A DNA stretch of 12,258 nt from an uncultured Prevotella sp. (GCA_934183135.1 CAKPRX010000066.1:1-12258), one strand, 5' to 3'; positions 1 to 8,173 are shown, counted from the stretch's first letter. Notes: generated by a model from the letters alone, not told the origin. Translations and numbers: made by a program.

Positions 1-12
1 GTACCTTTAGCG

Positions 13-54
13 GTCTAATGACCATCGCGGCGACGCTCGCGATGGTCATTAGAC
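13..54. repeat. 17-bp perfect inverted repeat (hairpin)
   Basis: The arms GTCTAATGACCATCGCG (13-29) and its exact reverse complement (38-54) flank an 8-base loop. No T-run follows directly on either strand; the nearest on the + strand starts about 13 bases downstream. It could be the end of a gene lying left of the window, part of a leader RNA reading leftward, or a small repeat element. The sequence does not decide between these. Confidence 0.85.
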
Positions 55-89
55 ATCTGGAGGTGGTTTTTGCGCTGCTCTCCGATGTC

Positions 90-122
90 GGCAAAATAGC
101 CAAAAATGGCGTCTTTTTTGCC
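90..122. repeat. Two-part hairpin with T-run
   Basis: GGCAAAA (90-96) pairs with TTTTGCC (116-122), and inside it GCCA (99-102) pairs with TGGC (107-110). Six T residues (114-119) follow the inner stem on the + strand. It resembles a weak intrinsic terminator for a transcript coming from the left, but the inner stem is only 4 bp. Confidence 0.5.
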
Positions 123-139
123 CGTTTTGCCCCCTGGGA

Positions 140-161
140 GGGCACCGATGATGCCCGTTTT
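140..161 (+). terminator. Weak terminator-like hairpin
   Basis: GGGCA (140-144) pairs with TGCCC (152-156) across a 7-base loop and is followed by GTTTT. The stem is only 5 bp, so this is tentative. With the hairpins at 13-54 and 90-122 it makes three potential structures in 150 bases without a gene. Confidence 0.3.
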
Positions 162-249
162 CTGCAAACAACTGTTAAAAATGCCCGAATATGCGGCCAT
201 TCGTGCGTCTGTAATCAGAGTTTCCGCCAGGACGGTCTCCGCGCATTTC

Positions 250-263
250 TGTATAATTATTCA
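250..263. promoter_or_regulatory. ArgR-type operator, box 1
   Basis: TGTATAATTATTCA matches the ARG-box pattern TGNATWWWWATNCA at every defined position. ArgR/AhrC binds pairs of such boxes when arginine is present; that is known for the family. The regulated gene is not obvious: the box is about 155 bases upstream of the nearest + strand promoter, so the target may be a gene left of the window. Assignment rests on the motif alone. Confidence 0.5.
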
Positions 264-281
264 CTTTTTCGCGATGGTTTT

Positions 282-295
282 TGCATATATATACA
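282..295. promoter_or_regulatory. ArgR-type operator, box 2
   Basis: TGCATATATATACA is a second match to TGNATWWWWATNCA at every defined position. It starts 32 bases after box 1, about three helical turns, so both boxes would lie on the same face of the DNA. The AT-repeat core makes a chance match easier than for box 1. Confidence 0.5.
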
Positions 296-319
296 GTCTA
301 AATAAGGACGGGGCTGGCT

Positions 320-383
320 GTGCCGCCGGCCGGACTTGTCCTACTGGTCCGCGGACTAACCATGCACCGCCCTCTGGCGGCAC
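320..383. repeat. Inverted repeat enclosing alternative palindromes
   Basis: GTGCCGCC (320-327) and GGCGGCAC (376-383) are perfect 8-bp arms, about 48 bases apart. Between them lie the palindrome GTCCGCGGAC (347-356), the hairpin TGGT/ACCA (345-348 with 359-362) and GGAC/GTCC pairings (332-335 with 338-341 or 347-350), several of which exclude each other. The layout suits a folded RNA or a multi-site operator. It lies between the ArgR-like boxes and the + strand promoters and matches no riboswitch class I recognise. Confidence 0.6.
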
Positions 384-401
384 GCGAATTGTGCTGATAA
401 A

Positions 402-416
402 GGGCGCGAAAAGCCC
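402..416. repeat. Small hairpin before the promoter
   Basis: GGGC (402-405) pairs with GCCC (413-416) over the loop GCGAAAA. Read leftward it is followed by TTT, so it could be a weak terminator for - strand transcription; otherwise it has no clear role. It ends one base before the -33 element of the first promoter. Confidence 0.35.
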
Positions 417-417
417 G

Positions 418-448
418 TTTGGACAAATAAATACTTCAAATAATTTTG
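418..448 (+). promoter_or_regulatory. Bacteroidetes promoter P1
   Basis: TTTG (418-421), a 19-base spacer, then TAATTTTG (441-448) match the Bacteroidetes sigma-ABfr consensus TTTG/TAnnTTTG at every defined base. Transcription should start near 455, giving a leader of about 70 bases for the gene at 527. Confidence 0.8.
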
Positions 449-475
449 GCAATTCCGCGGTTTATAGTAATTTTG
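445..475 (+). promoter_or_regulatory. Bacteroidetes promoter P2, nested with P1
   Basis: The last four bases of the P1 -7 element (TTTG, 445-448) also sit exactly 19 bases before a second TAATTTTG (468-475), so they can serve as the -33 element of P2. The predicted start is near 482, about 45 bases before the gene at 527. The two promoters cannot be occupied by polymerase at once. Confidence 0.75.
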
Positions 476-526
476 TACCAAGGAATGGTGAAAGCCACCA
501 TTCGGGAAAGTATAACTACAACTATT

Positions 527-1153
527 ATGGGAATATTTACAAAGCTATTTGGCGCCAAGACATCAGACACGAAGTCTGGTGGAATGGAAGACTATATGAC
601 GCTTATCCGGGTGTACTTCCAGGCATCGCTGGCCAGTACTCTCGGCATCAACAACCTGGCCATGCTGCCCGATCTGCGTATGTTCAAGACCACCCTGCAT
701 GTGCCTACGGTCAACAACAAGCTCGGTGTGGGCGAGAAGAGCCATTGCAAGAAGATGCTCAAGGAGCTCTACAAGGTAGACGACAACTTCTTCAAGGAGA
801 TTGACGCCAGTATCCGCAAGAACTGCCGTAAGCTACAGGACGTGCAGGTATATCTCGTCCAGTTCCAGGGCTTCTCCCAGGACCTGATGATGCTCATGGG
901 CAACCTGATGAAGTTCAAGCTGCGCATGCCTTCTTTCTTTAGAAGCGCCATATACACCATGACCGAGAAAACCGTGCGCGACATCTTTGCCAAGAACGAC
1001 TATCGCGACGCCGGAGTCATCAAGGCCGTGCTGGCCATACGCCAGTACAACAAGCGGCTCAACTTCTCGGAGAAGTGGATAACCGACTTCGTCTTCCAGG
1101 TGGTCATGCTGGCCAAAAAGGAACCCAAGAACAAAGAAGAAGCTGCAAAATAG
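527..1153 (+). CDS. Conserved-looking hypothetical protein, 208 aa
   Basis: I do not recognise this protein. It has no signal peptide and no clear membrane segment. The N-terminus (MGIFTKLFG) is short and amphipathic, residues about 20-195 look mostly helical and mixed hydrophobic/basic, and the C-terminus (about 197-208) is a Lys/Glu-rich tail. This suggests a cytosolic, possibly nucleic-acid- or membrane-associated protein; that is inference. I chose ATG 527 because the frame stays open back to a TTG at 446 and an ATG at 485, but the first lies inside P2 and the second would give an almost leaderless mRNA. Two nested promoters lie just upstream, and a separate promoter follows, so it is probably transcribed alone. 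A weak AAAAGGT/ACTTTTT hairpin (1158-1174) follows the stop. Coding is supported by the long open frame and codon use like its neighbours. Confidence 0.85.
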   Translation: MGIFTKLFGAKTSDTKSGGMEDYMTLIRVYFQASLASTLGINNLAMLPDLRMFKTTLHVPTVNNKLGVGEKSHCKKMLKELYKVDDNFFKEIDASIRKNCRKLQDVQVYLVQFQGFSQDLMMLMGNLMKFKLRMPSFFRSAIYTMTEKTVRDIFAKNDYRDAGVIKAVLAIRQYNKRLNFSEKWITDFVFQVVMLAKKEPKNKEEAAK

Positions 1154-1171
1154 AAAAAAAAGGTCAAACTT

Positions 1172-1202
1172 TTTGAAATTACAGATTTTTAATATAAATT
1201 TG
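1172..1202 (+). promoter_or_regulatory. Promoter of the coiled-coil/zapA/rny cluster
   Basis: TTTG (1172-1175), a 19-base spacer and TAAATTTG (1195-1202) match the Bacteroidetes consensus exactly. The predicted start near 1209 leaves only about 12 bases of leader before ATG 1221. It lies in the AT-rich 67-base gap after the hypothetical gene and overlaps that gene's weak terminator-like hairpin. Confidence 0.85.
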
Positions 1203-1220
1203 TAAGCACAATATAAGTCT

Positions 1221-1514
1221 ATGGATGCGACTGAGAAAACGATAGCGCTGTTTACCACGCGTATGCGGCAGATGATTCTCCAATATCAGGATATGAAGGC
1301 GGAGAACAAGCGGCTGGCTGGGCTGGTAAGGGAGCGCGAGGCTAAGATAGCGCAGCTTGAAGCCCAGTTGACACAGGCCGCCAATGACTACAACGCCCTG
1401 AAGATGGCGCGCATGATAGAGGTTACCGACGGCGATGTCGACGGGGCGCTCAGGCGCGTGTCCAAGCTCATCAGGGATGTCAACAAATGTATCACGCTAC
1501 TGAGTGAAAAATAA
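1221..1514 (+). CDS. Small coiled-coil protein, possible ZapA partner (ZapB-like)
   Basis: This 97-residue cytosolic protein has no signal peptide. Residues about 10-65 show heptad-like spacing with many Glu, Lys, Gln and Leu (for example ENKRLAGLVREREAKIAQLE), as expected for a coiled coil. The C-terminal third (about 66-97) is a different, likely helical segment ending in LLSEK. It lies 8 bases before zapA and begins the operon, just after a strong promoter. In proteobacteria ZapB, a short coiled-coil protein, binds ZapA and layers the FtsZ ring; a matching role here is inference from position and shape, because coiled coils show little family-specific sequence. It could equally be a structural partner unrelated to ZapB. 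No Shine-Dalgarno is evident, which is normal for this group. Confidence 0.8.
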   Translation: MDATEKTIALFTTRMRQMILQYQDMKAENKRLAGLVREREAKIAQLEAQLTQAANDYNALKMARMIEVTDGDVDGALRRVSKLIRDVNKCITLLSEK

Positions 1515-1522
1515 TCGGAGCG

Positions 1523-1825
1523 ATGGCTGAGGGAGATAAGGAGAAACTACGTATACGGTTGCACGTTTACGATACAGATATGATGGTCACTATTCCACGC
1601 GAGGAGGAAGAGTGTTACCGCGCTGGGGCTAAACTCATAACCGATGTGATCAATTCCTACTCGTCTGTGTACAAAAGCAGCAAGAGCGATAGGGACATTC
1701 TGTACATGGCGCTTATAGATATATCGCTGCGATACGAGAAGGAGCGCCGTAAGCATGACGTAGTACCCGTTATGGATATCCTTACGAAGCTTACCACCGA
1801 GATCGAAGAAGCGTTGGACGATTAA
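1523..1825 (+). CDS. zapA: Cell division protein ZapA
   Basis: A protein of 100 residues, the usual ZapA size. ZapA binds FtsZ protofilaments at midcell and promotes their bundling; it works as a dimer or tetramer through a long C-terminal helix. The N-terminal part (about 8-50) has the family's beta-strand and helix pattern ([18 protein letters not shown], then [18 protein letters not shown]). A charged helix rich in Lys, Arg, Asp and Glu fills about 54-100, with the typical [14 protein letters not shown] segment. Neighbours support the call: it sits between a small coiled-coil gene and rny, with 8 and 28 bases of spacing, so the three are probably one transcript. Divergence of ZapA proteins makes the family call strong but not absolute. 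Confidence 0.88.
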   Translation: MAEGDKEKLRIRLHVYDTDMMVTIPREEEECYRAGAKLITDVINSYSSVYKSSKSDRDILYMALIDISLRYEKERRKHDVVPVMDILTKLTTEIEEALDD

Positions 1826-1853
1826 GGATATTAAAGTAACACATATTTATATA

Positions 1854-3389
1854 ATGGTAATAACATTGATTATCGCGGTCGTGGCCCTGGTAGTGGGCGG
1901 AGTGGCCGGCTATATGATTTTCCGTTACGTGGTTAAGGGAAAATACAACGAGATGATAGCGGCAGCCGCTAAGGAGGCCGATGTAGTAAAGGAGAAAAAA
2001 CTGCTTGAGGTCAAGGAGAAGTTCCTTAACAAGAAGAGCGAGCTGGAGAAAGAGGTGCAGCAGCGCAACCAGAAGATACAGCAGAACGAGAACCGCCTGA
2101 AGCAGCGCGAAATATCGCTCAACCAGCGTCAGGAGGAAATAGGGCGCAAGAAGCAGGAACTCACACAGATCCAGCAGCGTATCGACAATGAGAAAAAACT
2201 GATGCAGGTAAAGCAGCAGGAACTGGAGAAGATGCAGGAGCAGGAGCGGGCCAAGCTGGAGGAACTCTCCGGACTGAGCGCCGAGGAGGCTAAGAACCGC
2301 CTGGTGGACAGTCTGAAGGACCAGGCCAAACTGGATGCCGCCAGCTATGTCAACGAGATTATAGACGATGCCAAGCTCAATGCCAATCAGCAGGCTAAGA
2401 AGATAGTCATACAGACCATTCAGCGCGTGGCCACCGAGACGGCCATCGAGAACTCGGTGAGCGTGTTCCATATAGACAATGACGAGGTCAAGGGACGTAT
2501 CATCGGACGTGAGGGACGTAACATCCGCGCCCTGGAGGCTGCTACGGGTGTCGAGATAGTAGTAGACGATACGCCCGAGGCTATCGTTATCTCGGCCTTC
2601 GACCCCATCCGCCGCGAGGTGTGCCGTCTGGCCCTGCACCAGTTGGTTACCGACGGCCGTATCCACCCTGCCCGCATCGAGGAGGTGGTCGCCAAGGTTA
2701 AGAAGCAGCTGGACAACGAGATTATCGAGACCGGCAAGCGCACCGTCATCGACCTGGGCATCCACGGGCTCCATCCTGAGTTGGTCCGCATCGTCGGTAA
2801 GATGAAATATCGTTCTTCATACGGCCAGAATCTGCTCCAGCACGCTCGTGAGACAGCCAACCTCTGTGCTGTAATGGCTTCCGAACTGGGTCTTAACCCT
2901 AAGAAGGCCAAGCGCGCCGGCTTGCTCCACGATATAGGCAAGGTGCCCGATGAGGAGAGCGAGCTGCCCCACGCTCTGTATGGTGCCAAGATAGCTGAGA
3001 AGTACAAGGAGAAACCCGATATCTGCAACGCCATCGCTGCCCACCATGACGAGGTCGAGATGGAGACCCTCCTGGCCCCCATCGTCCAGGTCTGCGACGC
3101 CATCTCTGGTGCCCGTCCTGGTGCCCGCCGCGAAATCGTTGAGGCTTACATCAAGCGTCTGAACGATTTGGAAGCAATAGCCATGAGCTATCCGGGCGTG
3201 GTGAAGACCTATGCCATCCAGGCTGGTCGCGAACTGCGCGTTATCGTCGGGGCAGACAAGATGAGCGACGAGGAGAGCACCAAGCTCTCTGACGAGATAG
3301 CTACCAAGGTCCAGAATGAGATGACCTATCCCGGACAGGTCAAGATTACCGTTATCCGCGAAACCCGCAGCGTGGCTTACGCTAAGTAA
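1854..3389 (+). CDS. rny: Ribonuclease Y (membrane-anchored endoribonuclease)
   Basis: RNase Y starts bulk mRNA decay by cutting single-stranded RNA and is tethered to the inner membrane. The 511 residues match the family length. Residues 1-24 are a single N-terminal membrane segment, and about 32-150 form a long Lys/Glu/Gln-rich coiled coil. A KH RNA-binding domain follows (about 211-275) with the loop GREG (218-221). The HD domain (about 325-425) keeps its metal ligands: H330, the pair H359-D360 in LLHDIGKV, H397-H398 in AAHHDE, and D415. All are intact, so the enzyme should be active. ATG 1854 places the hydrophobic segment at the extreme N-terminus, as usual. It is the last gene of the coiled-coil/zapA/rny cluster and is followed by a strong terminator. 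Confidence 0.98.
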   Translation: MVITLIIAVVALVVGGVAGYMIFRYVVKGKYNEMIAAAAKEADVVKEKKLLEVKEKFLNKKSELEKEVQQRNQKIQQNENRLKQREISLNQRQEEIGRKKQELTQIQQRIDNEKKLMQVKQQELEKMQEQERAKLEELSGLSAEEAKNRLVDSLKDQAKLDAASYVNEIIDDAKLNANQQAKKIVIQTIQRVATETAIENSVSVFHIDNDEVKGRIIGREGRNIRALEAATGVEIVVDDTPEAIVISAFDPIRREVCRLALHQLVTDGRIHPARIEEVVAKVKKQLDNEIIETGKRTVIDLGIHGLHPELVRIVGKMKYRSSYGQNLLQHARETANLCAVMASELGLNPKKAKRAGLLHDIGKVPDEESELPHALYGAKIAEKYKEKPDICNAIAAHHDEVEMETLLAPIVQVCDAISGARPGARREIVEAYIKRLNDLEAIAMSYPGVVKTYAIQAGRELRVIVGADKMSDEESTKLSDEIATKVQNEMTYPGQVKITVIRETRSVAYAK

Positions 3390-3414
3390 GCTGCCCGCTG
3401 TTAGCATAAACTAT

Positions 3415-3452
3415 AAATCCTCTCCTGACTGCTGTGTCGGGAGAGGATTTTT
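3415..3452 (+). terminator. Intrinsic terminator after rny
   Basis: AAATCCTCTCC (3415-3425) pairs perfectly with GGAGAGGATTT (3440-3450), and the stem extends inward through TGAC/GTCG (one wobble pair) to a 6-base loop. The + strand reads into TTTTT (3448-3452). Read from the other strand the stem is followed by TTTATAG, a poorer tail, so it may also help end the convergent metH transcript. Confidence 0.9.
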
Positions 3453-3494
3453 ACATTTTAGCTCCTATGGGCCGCGGCATGGGCGGCGGTGTGC

Positions 3495-6400
3495 TTAGTC
3501 CTTGCTAATCATAAAGTAGCGGGCGTGTGGACTGCTCAGGTACAGGCCGCATGTACTGCTCTGCGGGTACATGGCCCCGTTCTCGGTCAGGGTGATGCCC
3601 AGGGCCTTGAAGTCGAGCAGTGAGCTGACGGGGAAGATGAGCCGCTGGTCGGGCAGCGACGGATAGCCCACGGCAGGCCGTATGCCCTGGTAGGCAGCCC
3701 GCGCCATCTCTTTGAGCGAGAGGCGCTCATTGGGCGCGTAGCCCCACAGGCGGGTGCGCACCTCGTGGTGAAGCCACTCGCTCGTAGCCTCAGCCAGACG
3801 GTCGCAGACACCCTGTAGCAGGATGGAGCGGTAGTCGTCGGCCGTAGTCTTGACCCGCTCTAACTCCTCTATCAGCGAGGGCGATACCGTGATGGCAAAC
3901 ACGCCCACATAGTCCTCGTAGGGACGTGGGGCCACGTAGTCGCACAGTGACAGGCAGGCTTCGCCCGGATTGGCCGGATGCTTCTGGCGCGGTGTGGGCA
4001 ACTCTAAGTCCTTGCCCTTGACAGCTCCTGGCAGCACGATGCTATGATCGGTGCCGTAGGCAGGGTAGAAGCCCACCTGGGCCTGCATGTAGTGACGTTT
4101 CTCAAGGTCGTCCAGCAGCGCCTCGGCTTCCGCCTTAACCTTGGCGGCCTCTGCGCTGTCCTTGCGTACCCGCCACAGGTTGTAGAAATATATCCAGTTG
4201 ATGTACTGTCGTACTTCAGCGATGTCTATGCGTGGCAGCGAGCGATAGCCTATGTATGTCGGGCGGGGCAGCGGTTCCTTGCTCCAGTCTATCTGTAGGC
4301 GGTGTACGGCCTGGGCAGCATGGTCGTGCCCGCAGGGACACCCCTTGACGGTGTCCTTGGGACTGTTAGCAGCCTGCTGCAGTATATCCTTGGCCCGTTT
4401 CTGTGCCTCATGCTTCTTAACCAGCTCAGCCTGCTCGCGGGCGTTGTCAGCCAGAACCTTGTCGCGCTCGGGGCCCATCAGTTGCATGGACAGCACCGCG
4501 TTGATGGAGGCATCCTTGACATGGAAGACAGGCCCCTTGTATAGCGGAGCTATCTTCAGCGCTGTATGGAGGGGCGACGTGGTGGCCCCACCTACCAGCA
4601 GCGGTACGGTGACCCCAGCCTCGGCCAGCGCACGGGCCGTGTTGCACATCTCGTCGAGCGATGGCGTTATCAGGCCGCTCAGGGCTATGAAGTCGGCCTT
4701 GGTCTCTATGGCCGCCTGTACTATCTTCTCGGCCGGAACCATCACCCCAAGGTCTATTACCTCAAAGTTGTTGCAGCCGAGTACCACGGTCACTATATTC
4801 TTGCCTATGTCGTGTACATCGCCCTTGACGGTGGCCACCAAGTACTTTCCGTTGCTCTTGGCGCCCTTTTGCCGTGCTTTCTCGAGATACGGCTGAAGCA
4901 GGGCGACGGCCTTCTTCATGGTGCGGGCCGACTTGACCACCTGTGGCAGGAACATCTTGCCCTCTCCGAAGAGGTCGCCCACCACCTGCATGCCCTGCAT
5001 CAGCGGGCCCTCGATGATGTCGCCGGGCATGGAGTATTGCTGTAGAGCCTCCTCGAGGTCGGCCTGTAGAAATTCGTCGTCTCCCATGCGTAAGGCCTCC
5101 CTCAGACGCTCTTCCACGGGCGTGGCCGACCGGTCGGCCTGTGTCTTGGCCACTGGCTGGGCGGTCTCCTGATTTTTAGCTGCTAATAGCTGCTGCGCCT
5201 TGTCTGTCAGCCGTTCGGCCGCATCGGCCCGTCTGAACAGGATGACGTCCTCTATCAGTGTAAGCAGGTCGGCCGGTATGTCTCCGTACATCACCTTGGA
5301 TGCCGGGTTTACTATGCCCATGTCCATGCCCTGCTGCATGCCGTGGTAGAGGAACACGGCGTGCATAGCCTCACGCAGGAAGTTGTTACCGCGGAACGCG
5401 AATGACAGGTTGCTCACTCCGCCACTCACATGGGCCCCTGGCAGGTTTTTCCTGACCCATCCCGTAGCCCGAATGAAGTCGAGTCCATAGCTGTCGTGCT
5501 CCTTCATGCCGGTGGCGACGGTCAGTACATTGGGGTCGAATATGATGTCATACGGCTTTATGCCCGCCTGCTCTGTCAGAAGGCGGTAGGCACGCCCGCA
5601 GATTGCTATCTTGCGCTCATAGGTGGTGGCCTGTCCCTGTTCGTCAAAGGCCATGACCACCATGGCCGCCCCGTACTGGCTGATGGTACGGGCGTGACTC
5701 AGAAAGACTTCCTCGCCCTCTTTCAGGGATATCGAGTTGACCACGCACTTGCCCTGCACACATTTGAGGGCCGCCTCTATCACGTCAAAACGCGACGAGT
5801 CAATCATCCAGGGGATGCGGGCCACCTCGGGGTCGCTGGCCATGAGGTTCAGAAAGTGGGTCATCTCCTGCTTGGCGTCAAGCAGTCCGTCGTCCATGTT
5901 TACGTCTATCAGGCTGGCACCGTCGCGTACCTGCTTGCGGGCTATACCGAGCGCCTCATCGTACTGTTTCTCGTTGATAAGGCGTAAAAACTTGCGGCTG
6001 CCGGCCACGTTGCAGCGCTCGCCGACATTCATGAACATGCCCGGCATGGGCGTGAAACCCTCCAAGCCGGCCAGCCAGTCTACCTTGCCCTGCCCGGGAC
6101 GTGGGCGACCGGCTCGCCCCTCAGCCATCTGGGCGATGGCCCGTATGTGGGTAGGCGTAGAGCCACAGCAGCCTCCCACTATGTTTACGCTGCCATCGTC
6201 TATAAACGCGCTGATGGCCTGGGCCATCATGGCGGGGGTCTCTACATAGTTGCCCTCCTCGTCGGGCAGTCCCGCGTTGGGATGCGCGCTGATAAAGTAG
6301 GGTGCCCGCTCGGCCAAGACCCTCAGGTAGGGCCTCATGTCCTCTGCACCGAAAGAGCAGTTGAGTCCCACGCTCAGAATGTCCTCATCGTGCTGGACCG

Positions 6401-7100
6401 AAGCCAGGAAGGCGTCGAGTGTCTGGCCCGACAGCGTCCGGCCCGATGCGTCGGCGATGGTGACGCTCAGCATGATGGGTATGCGTCGGCCTGTAAGTTC
6501 CTTGACATGGCGCGCGGCCATGAGGGCGGCTTTCGCGTTCAGCGTGTCGAATATCGTTTCTATCAGGAAGATGTCGGTCCCGCCCTGGCTCAGTACCAGC
6601 ATCTGCTCCTCATAGGCTGCGCACAGCTGGTCGAAGGTGAGGGCGCGGTAGGCAGGGTTCTCTACATCGGGCGACATGGACAGGGTGCGGTTGGTGGGCC
6701 CTATCGACGCCGCCACGTAGCGTGGGCGGTCTGGGGTGATGGCTGTCATGCGGTCGGCCTCCGACCGTGCCAGCTGTATGGCTGCCTCATTAATCTGCCG
6801 GATATAGTCCTCCGTCTTGTAGTCGGCCTGAGAGACGCGCTGGGCGTTAATGGTGTTGGCGCTGATGATGTCGGCCCCAGCCTCCAGATAGTCGCGGTGT
6901 ATCTGGCGGAGCACATCCGGCCGCGTAAGGCTTATCAGGTCATTGTCGCCGTGAAGTCTGACGGGCCAGTCGGCAAAAATCTGACCGCGGAAATCGTCCT
7001 CGGTCAGCTGGTAGCGCTGTATCATGGTACCCATGGCACCGTCTAATATCATAATGCGGTGCCGCAGCGTCTGCTGTAGGGTAGTAAACGTATCGGTCAT
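3495..7100 (-). CDS. metH: Cobalamin-dependent methionine synthase
   Basis: Transfers a methyl group from 5-methyl-THF to homocysteine through methylcobalamin; cytosolic. All modules are present in 1201 residues, close to the usual 1200-1250. The homocysteine domain (about 10-325) has the zinc cysteines C248, C311 and C312 (GGCCGS). The pterin domain spans about 350-620 (starts near [12 protein letters not shown]). After a Gln/Ala-rich linker (640-660) come the B12 cap (about 662-745) and the B12-binding fold, with DVHDIGKN (761-768) where H763 is the lower cobalt ligand. The reactivation domain (about 930-1200) has the SAM-site signature RPAVGYP (1141-1147). A non-standard CPCGHDH insert lies at 921-927. 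It starts 3 bases after the metF stop, so the two are cotranscribed. No cobalamin riboswitch is visible upstream of the operon. Confidence 0.98.
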   Translation of the reverse strand: MTDTFTTLQQTLRHRIMILDGAMGTMIQRYQLTEDDFRGQIFADWPVRLHGDNDLISLTRPDVLRQIHRDYLEAGADIISANTINAQRVSQADYKTEDYIRQINEAAIQLARSEADRMTAITPDRPRYVAASIGPTNRTLSMSPDVENPAYRALTFDQLCAAYEEQMLVLSQGGTDIFLIETIFDTLNAKAALMAARHVKELTGRRIPIMLSVTIADASGRTLSGQTLDAFLASVQHDEDILSVGLNCSFGAEDMRPYLRVLAERAPYFISAHPNAGLPDEEGNYVETPAMMAQAISAFIDDGSVNIVGGCCGSTPTHIRAIAQMAEGRAGRPRPGQGKVDWLAGLEGFTPMPGMFMNVGERCNVAGSRKFLRLINEKQYDEALGIARKQVRDGASLIDVNMDDGLLDAKQEMTHFLNLMASDPEVARIPWMIDSSRFDVIEAALKCVQGKCVVNSISLKEGEEVFLSHARTISQYGAAMVVMAFDEQGQATTYERKIAICGRAYRLLTEQAGIKPYDIIFDPNVLTVATGMKEHDSYGLDFIRATGWVRKNLPGAHVSGGVSNLSFAFRGNNFLREAMHAVFLYHGMQQGMDMGIVNPASKVMYGDIPADLLTLIEDVILFRRADAAERLTDKAQQLLAAKNQETAQPVAKTQADRSATPVEERLREALRMGDDEFLQADLEEALQQYSMPGDIIEGPLMQGMQVVGDLFGEGKMFLPQVVKSARTMKKAVALLQPYLEKARQKGAKSNGKYLVATVKGDVHDIGKNIVTVVLGCNNFEVIDLGVMVPAEKIVQAAIETKADFIALSGLITPSLDEMCNTARALAEAGVTVPLLVGGATTSPLHTALKIAPLYKGPVFHVKDASINAVLSMQLMGPERDKVLADNAREQAELVKKHEAQKRAKDILQQAANSPKDTVKGCPCGHDHAAQAVHRLQIDWSKEPLPRPTYIGYRSLPRIDIAEVRQYINWIYFYNLWRVRKDSAEAAKVKAEAEALLDDLEKRHYMQAQVGFYPAYGTDHSIVLPGAVKGKDLELPTPRQKHPANPGEACLSLCDYVAPRPYEDYVGVFAITVSPSLIEELERVKTTADDYRSILLQGVCDRLAEATSEWLHHEVRTRLWGYAPNERLSLKEMARAAYQGIRPAVGYPSLPDQRLIFPVSSLLDFKALGITLTENGAMYPQSSTCGLYLSSPHARYFMISKD

Positions 7101-7103
7101 GGC

Positions 7104-8075
7104 TCAGAACGTCTGTTTGAGGATATTATAGGTAGAGTAGGCGGCGTTCATGGTGTAGAAGTGTACCATGGGCACCCCTGCTGCCTTCAGTTCGCGCACC
7201 TGGCCCACGGCCCACTCTATGCCGAGCTCCTTTACGTCGTCATTGGACTTGCAGTGAGCGAACTCGTTGGCCAGCGCTTGCGGAAAGTCTATGTGGAAAG
7301 TACGGGGAAGCATGGTGCAGTGGTTCAGGGTGGTCAGCGGTTTGAGCCCTGGTATCACGGGCACTGTGATGCCTTCTTTGCGCAGCCGGGCGACAAAGTC
7401 GAAGTACTTGGCGTTGTCGAAGAACATCTGCGTCACGATGTGGTCGGCCCCGGCGGCCACCTTGGCCTTCAGGTGGGCTATGTCGACCTCCATGTTCATA
7501 GCCTCGTCGTGCTTTTCTGGATAGCCGGCCACGCCATAGGTAAAGGGCGTGGCGGGCGCGTCCATGTGTATGCCGCCCAGGAGTTCTCCCCGGTTGAAGG
7601 CGTTAACCTGCTCGCACAGTTCGATGGCATGGCTGTGTCCGCCAGGTGTGGGGATAAACCGGTTGTCCTCCTTGGCGCGGTCGCCGCGCAGTACCAGCAG
7701 GTCCGTGATACCCAGGTACGACAGGTCGATAAGCTCGCTCTCTATCTCGGCGGCCGAGAAACCGCTGCAGATGATGTGGGGCACCGTGCGTACCTTGTAA
7801 CGCTCCTTGACGGCGGCTGCTATGGCCACCGTGCCCGGTCGGTTGCATACGCTGAGTTTCTGATACATGCCGTTGTCGCCCTCGCTGTAGACGGTTTCAG
7901 CACGATGGGTGGTGATATTGATGTAAGAGGGCCCGAAAGGCATGAGTTTGTCGAGTGTCTTGTACACGCTCTCCATGCCCTTGCCGCGAAGGGGCGGCAG
8001 TATCTCGAACGATAGTGAGGTGGGGGTATCTGTCTGGCTGTTGGCCTTAATGTCTGACATAATCTTGATGGTCAT
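7104..8075 (-). CDS. metF: 5,10-methylenetetrahydrofolate reductase
   Basis: Reduces 5,10-methylene-THF to 5-methyl-THF with FAD and NAD(P)H, supplying the methyl donor for the adjacent MetH. With the start chosen here it has 323 residues, close to the family's roughly 300. The N-terminus carries SFEILPP (22-28), the counterpart of the usual FEFFPP with the catalytic Glu at 24. Further barrel signatures are VLRGD (128-132), GVAGYPEKH (181-189) and DHIVTQMFFD (211-220). The frame stays open to a TTG at 8126, but that codon lies inside the predicted promoter, so ATG 8075 (or ATG 8060, giving MSDIKANS) is preferred. It is the first gene of a metF-metH operon, with a 3-base gap. The short leader leaves no room for a riboswitch if the promoter call is right. 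Confidence 0.96.
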   Translation of the reverse strand: MTIKIMSDIKANSQTDTPTSLSFEILPPLRGKGMESVYKTLDKLMPFGPSYINITTHRAETVYSEGDNGMYQKLSVCNRPGTVAIAAAVKERYKVRTVPHIICSGFSAAEIESELIDLSYLGITDLLVLRGDRAKEDNRFIPTPGGHSHAIELCEQVNAFNRGELLGGIHMDAPATPFTYGVAGYPEKHDEAMNMEVDIAHLKAKVAAGADHIVTQMFFDNAKYFDFVARLRKEGITVPVIPGLKPLTTLNHCTMLPRTFHIDFPQALANEFAHCKSNDDVKELGIEWAVGQVRELKAAGVPMVHFYTMNAAYSTYNILKQTF

Positions 8076-8123
8076 TAATGAATATTTGTGGGCATTGTGT
8101 AATGTAAAGGCCCGTTTGAAGAG

Positions 8124-8131
8124 CAAAAGTA
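8124..8131 (-). promoter_or_regulatory. Putative metF promoter, -7 element
   Basis: Read on the - strand, TACTTTTG matches TAnnTTTG exactly. No TTTG is found 19-21 bases upstream (that region is AT-rich), so the match is half. Predicted transcription starts near 8117, about 40 bases before ATG 8075. Confidence 0.55.
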
Positions 8132-8173
8132 CTAATAAAATATGAAAATGAGATGCTTTTGGACAGGTTTTAT

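Noticed and set aside
15..305. Short open frames on both strands at the left edge (61 and 95 codons)
   Set aside because: They run through the 17-bp inverted repeat and the hairpins, have no promoter in place and no recognisable protein features.
106..804. A 232-codon + strand open frame overlapping the start of the 527-1153 gene
   Set aside because: Its first part crosses the non-coding control region and its second part is a frame shadow of the hypothetical gene; the protein is low in plausible structure and runs through both promoters.
1791..2774. A 327-codon - strand frame opposite rny
   Set aside because: RNase Y on the + strand has complete domains and catalytic residues. The antisense product is Leu-rich and is a mirror of the coiled-coil codons.
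3468..3512. Tiny Gly-rich frame in the rny-metH gap
   Set aside because: Thirteen codons after a strong terminator, overlapping the metH 3' end, with no promoter.
6147..8015. Long + strand frames (299 and 284 codons) opposite metH and metF
   Set aside because: MetH and MetF are unmistakable and complete. Long antisense frames are expected opposite GC-rich codons with strong third-position bias.
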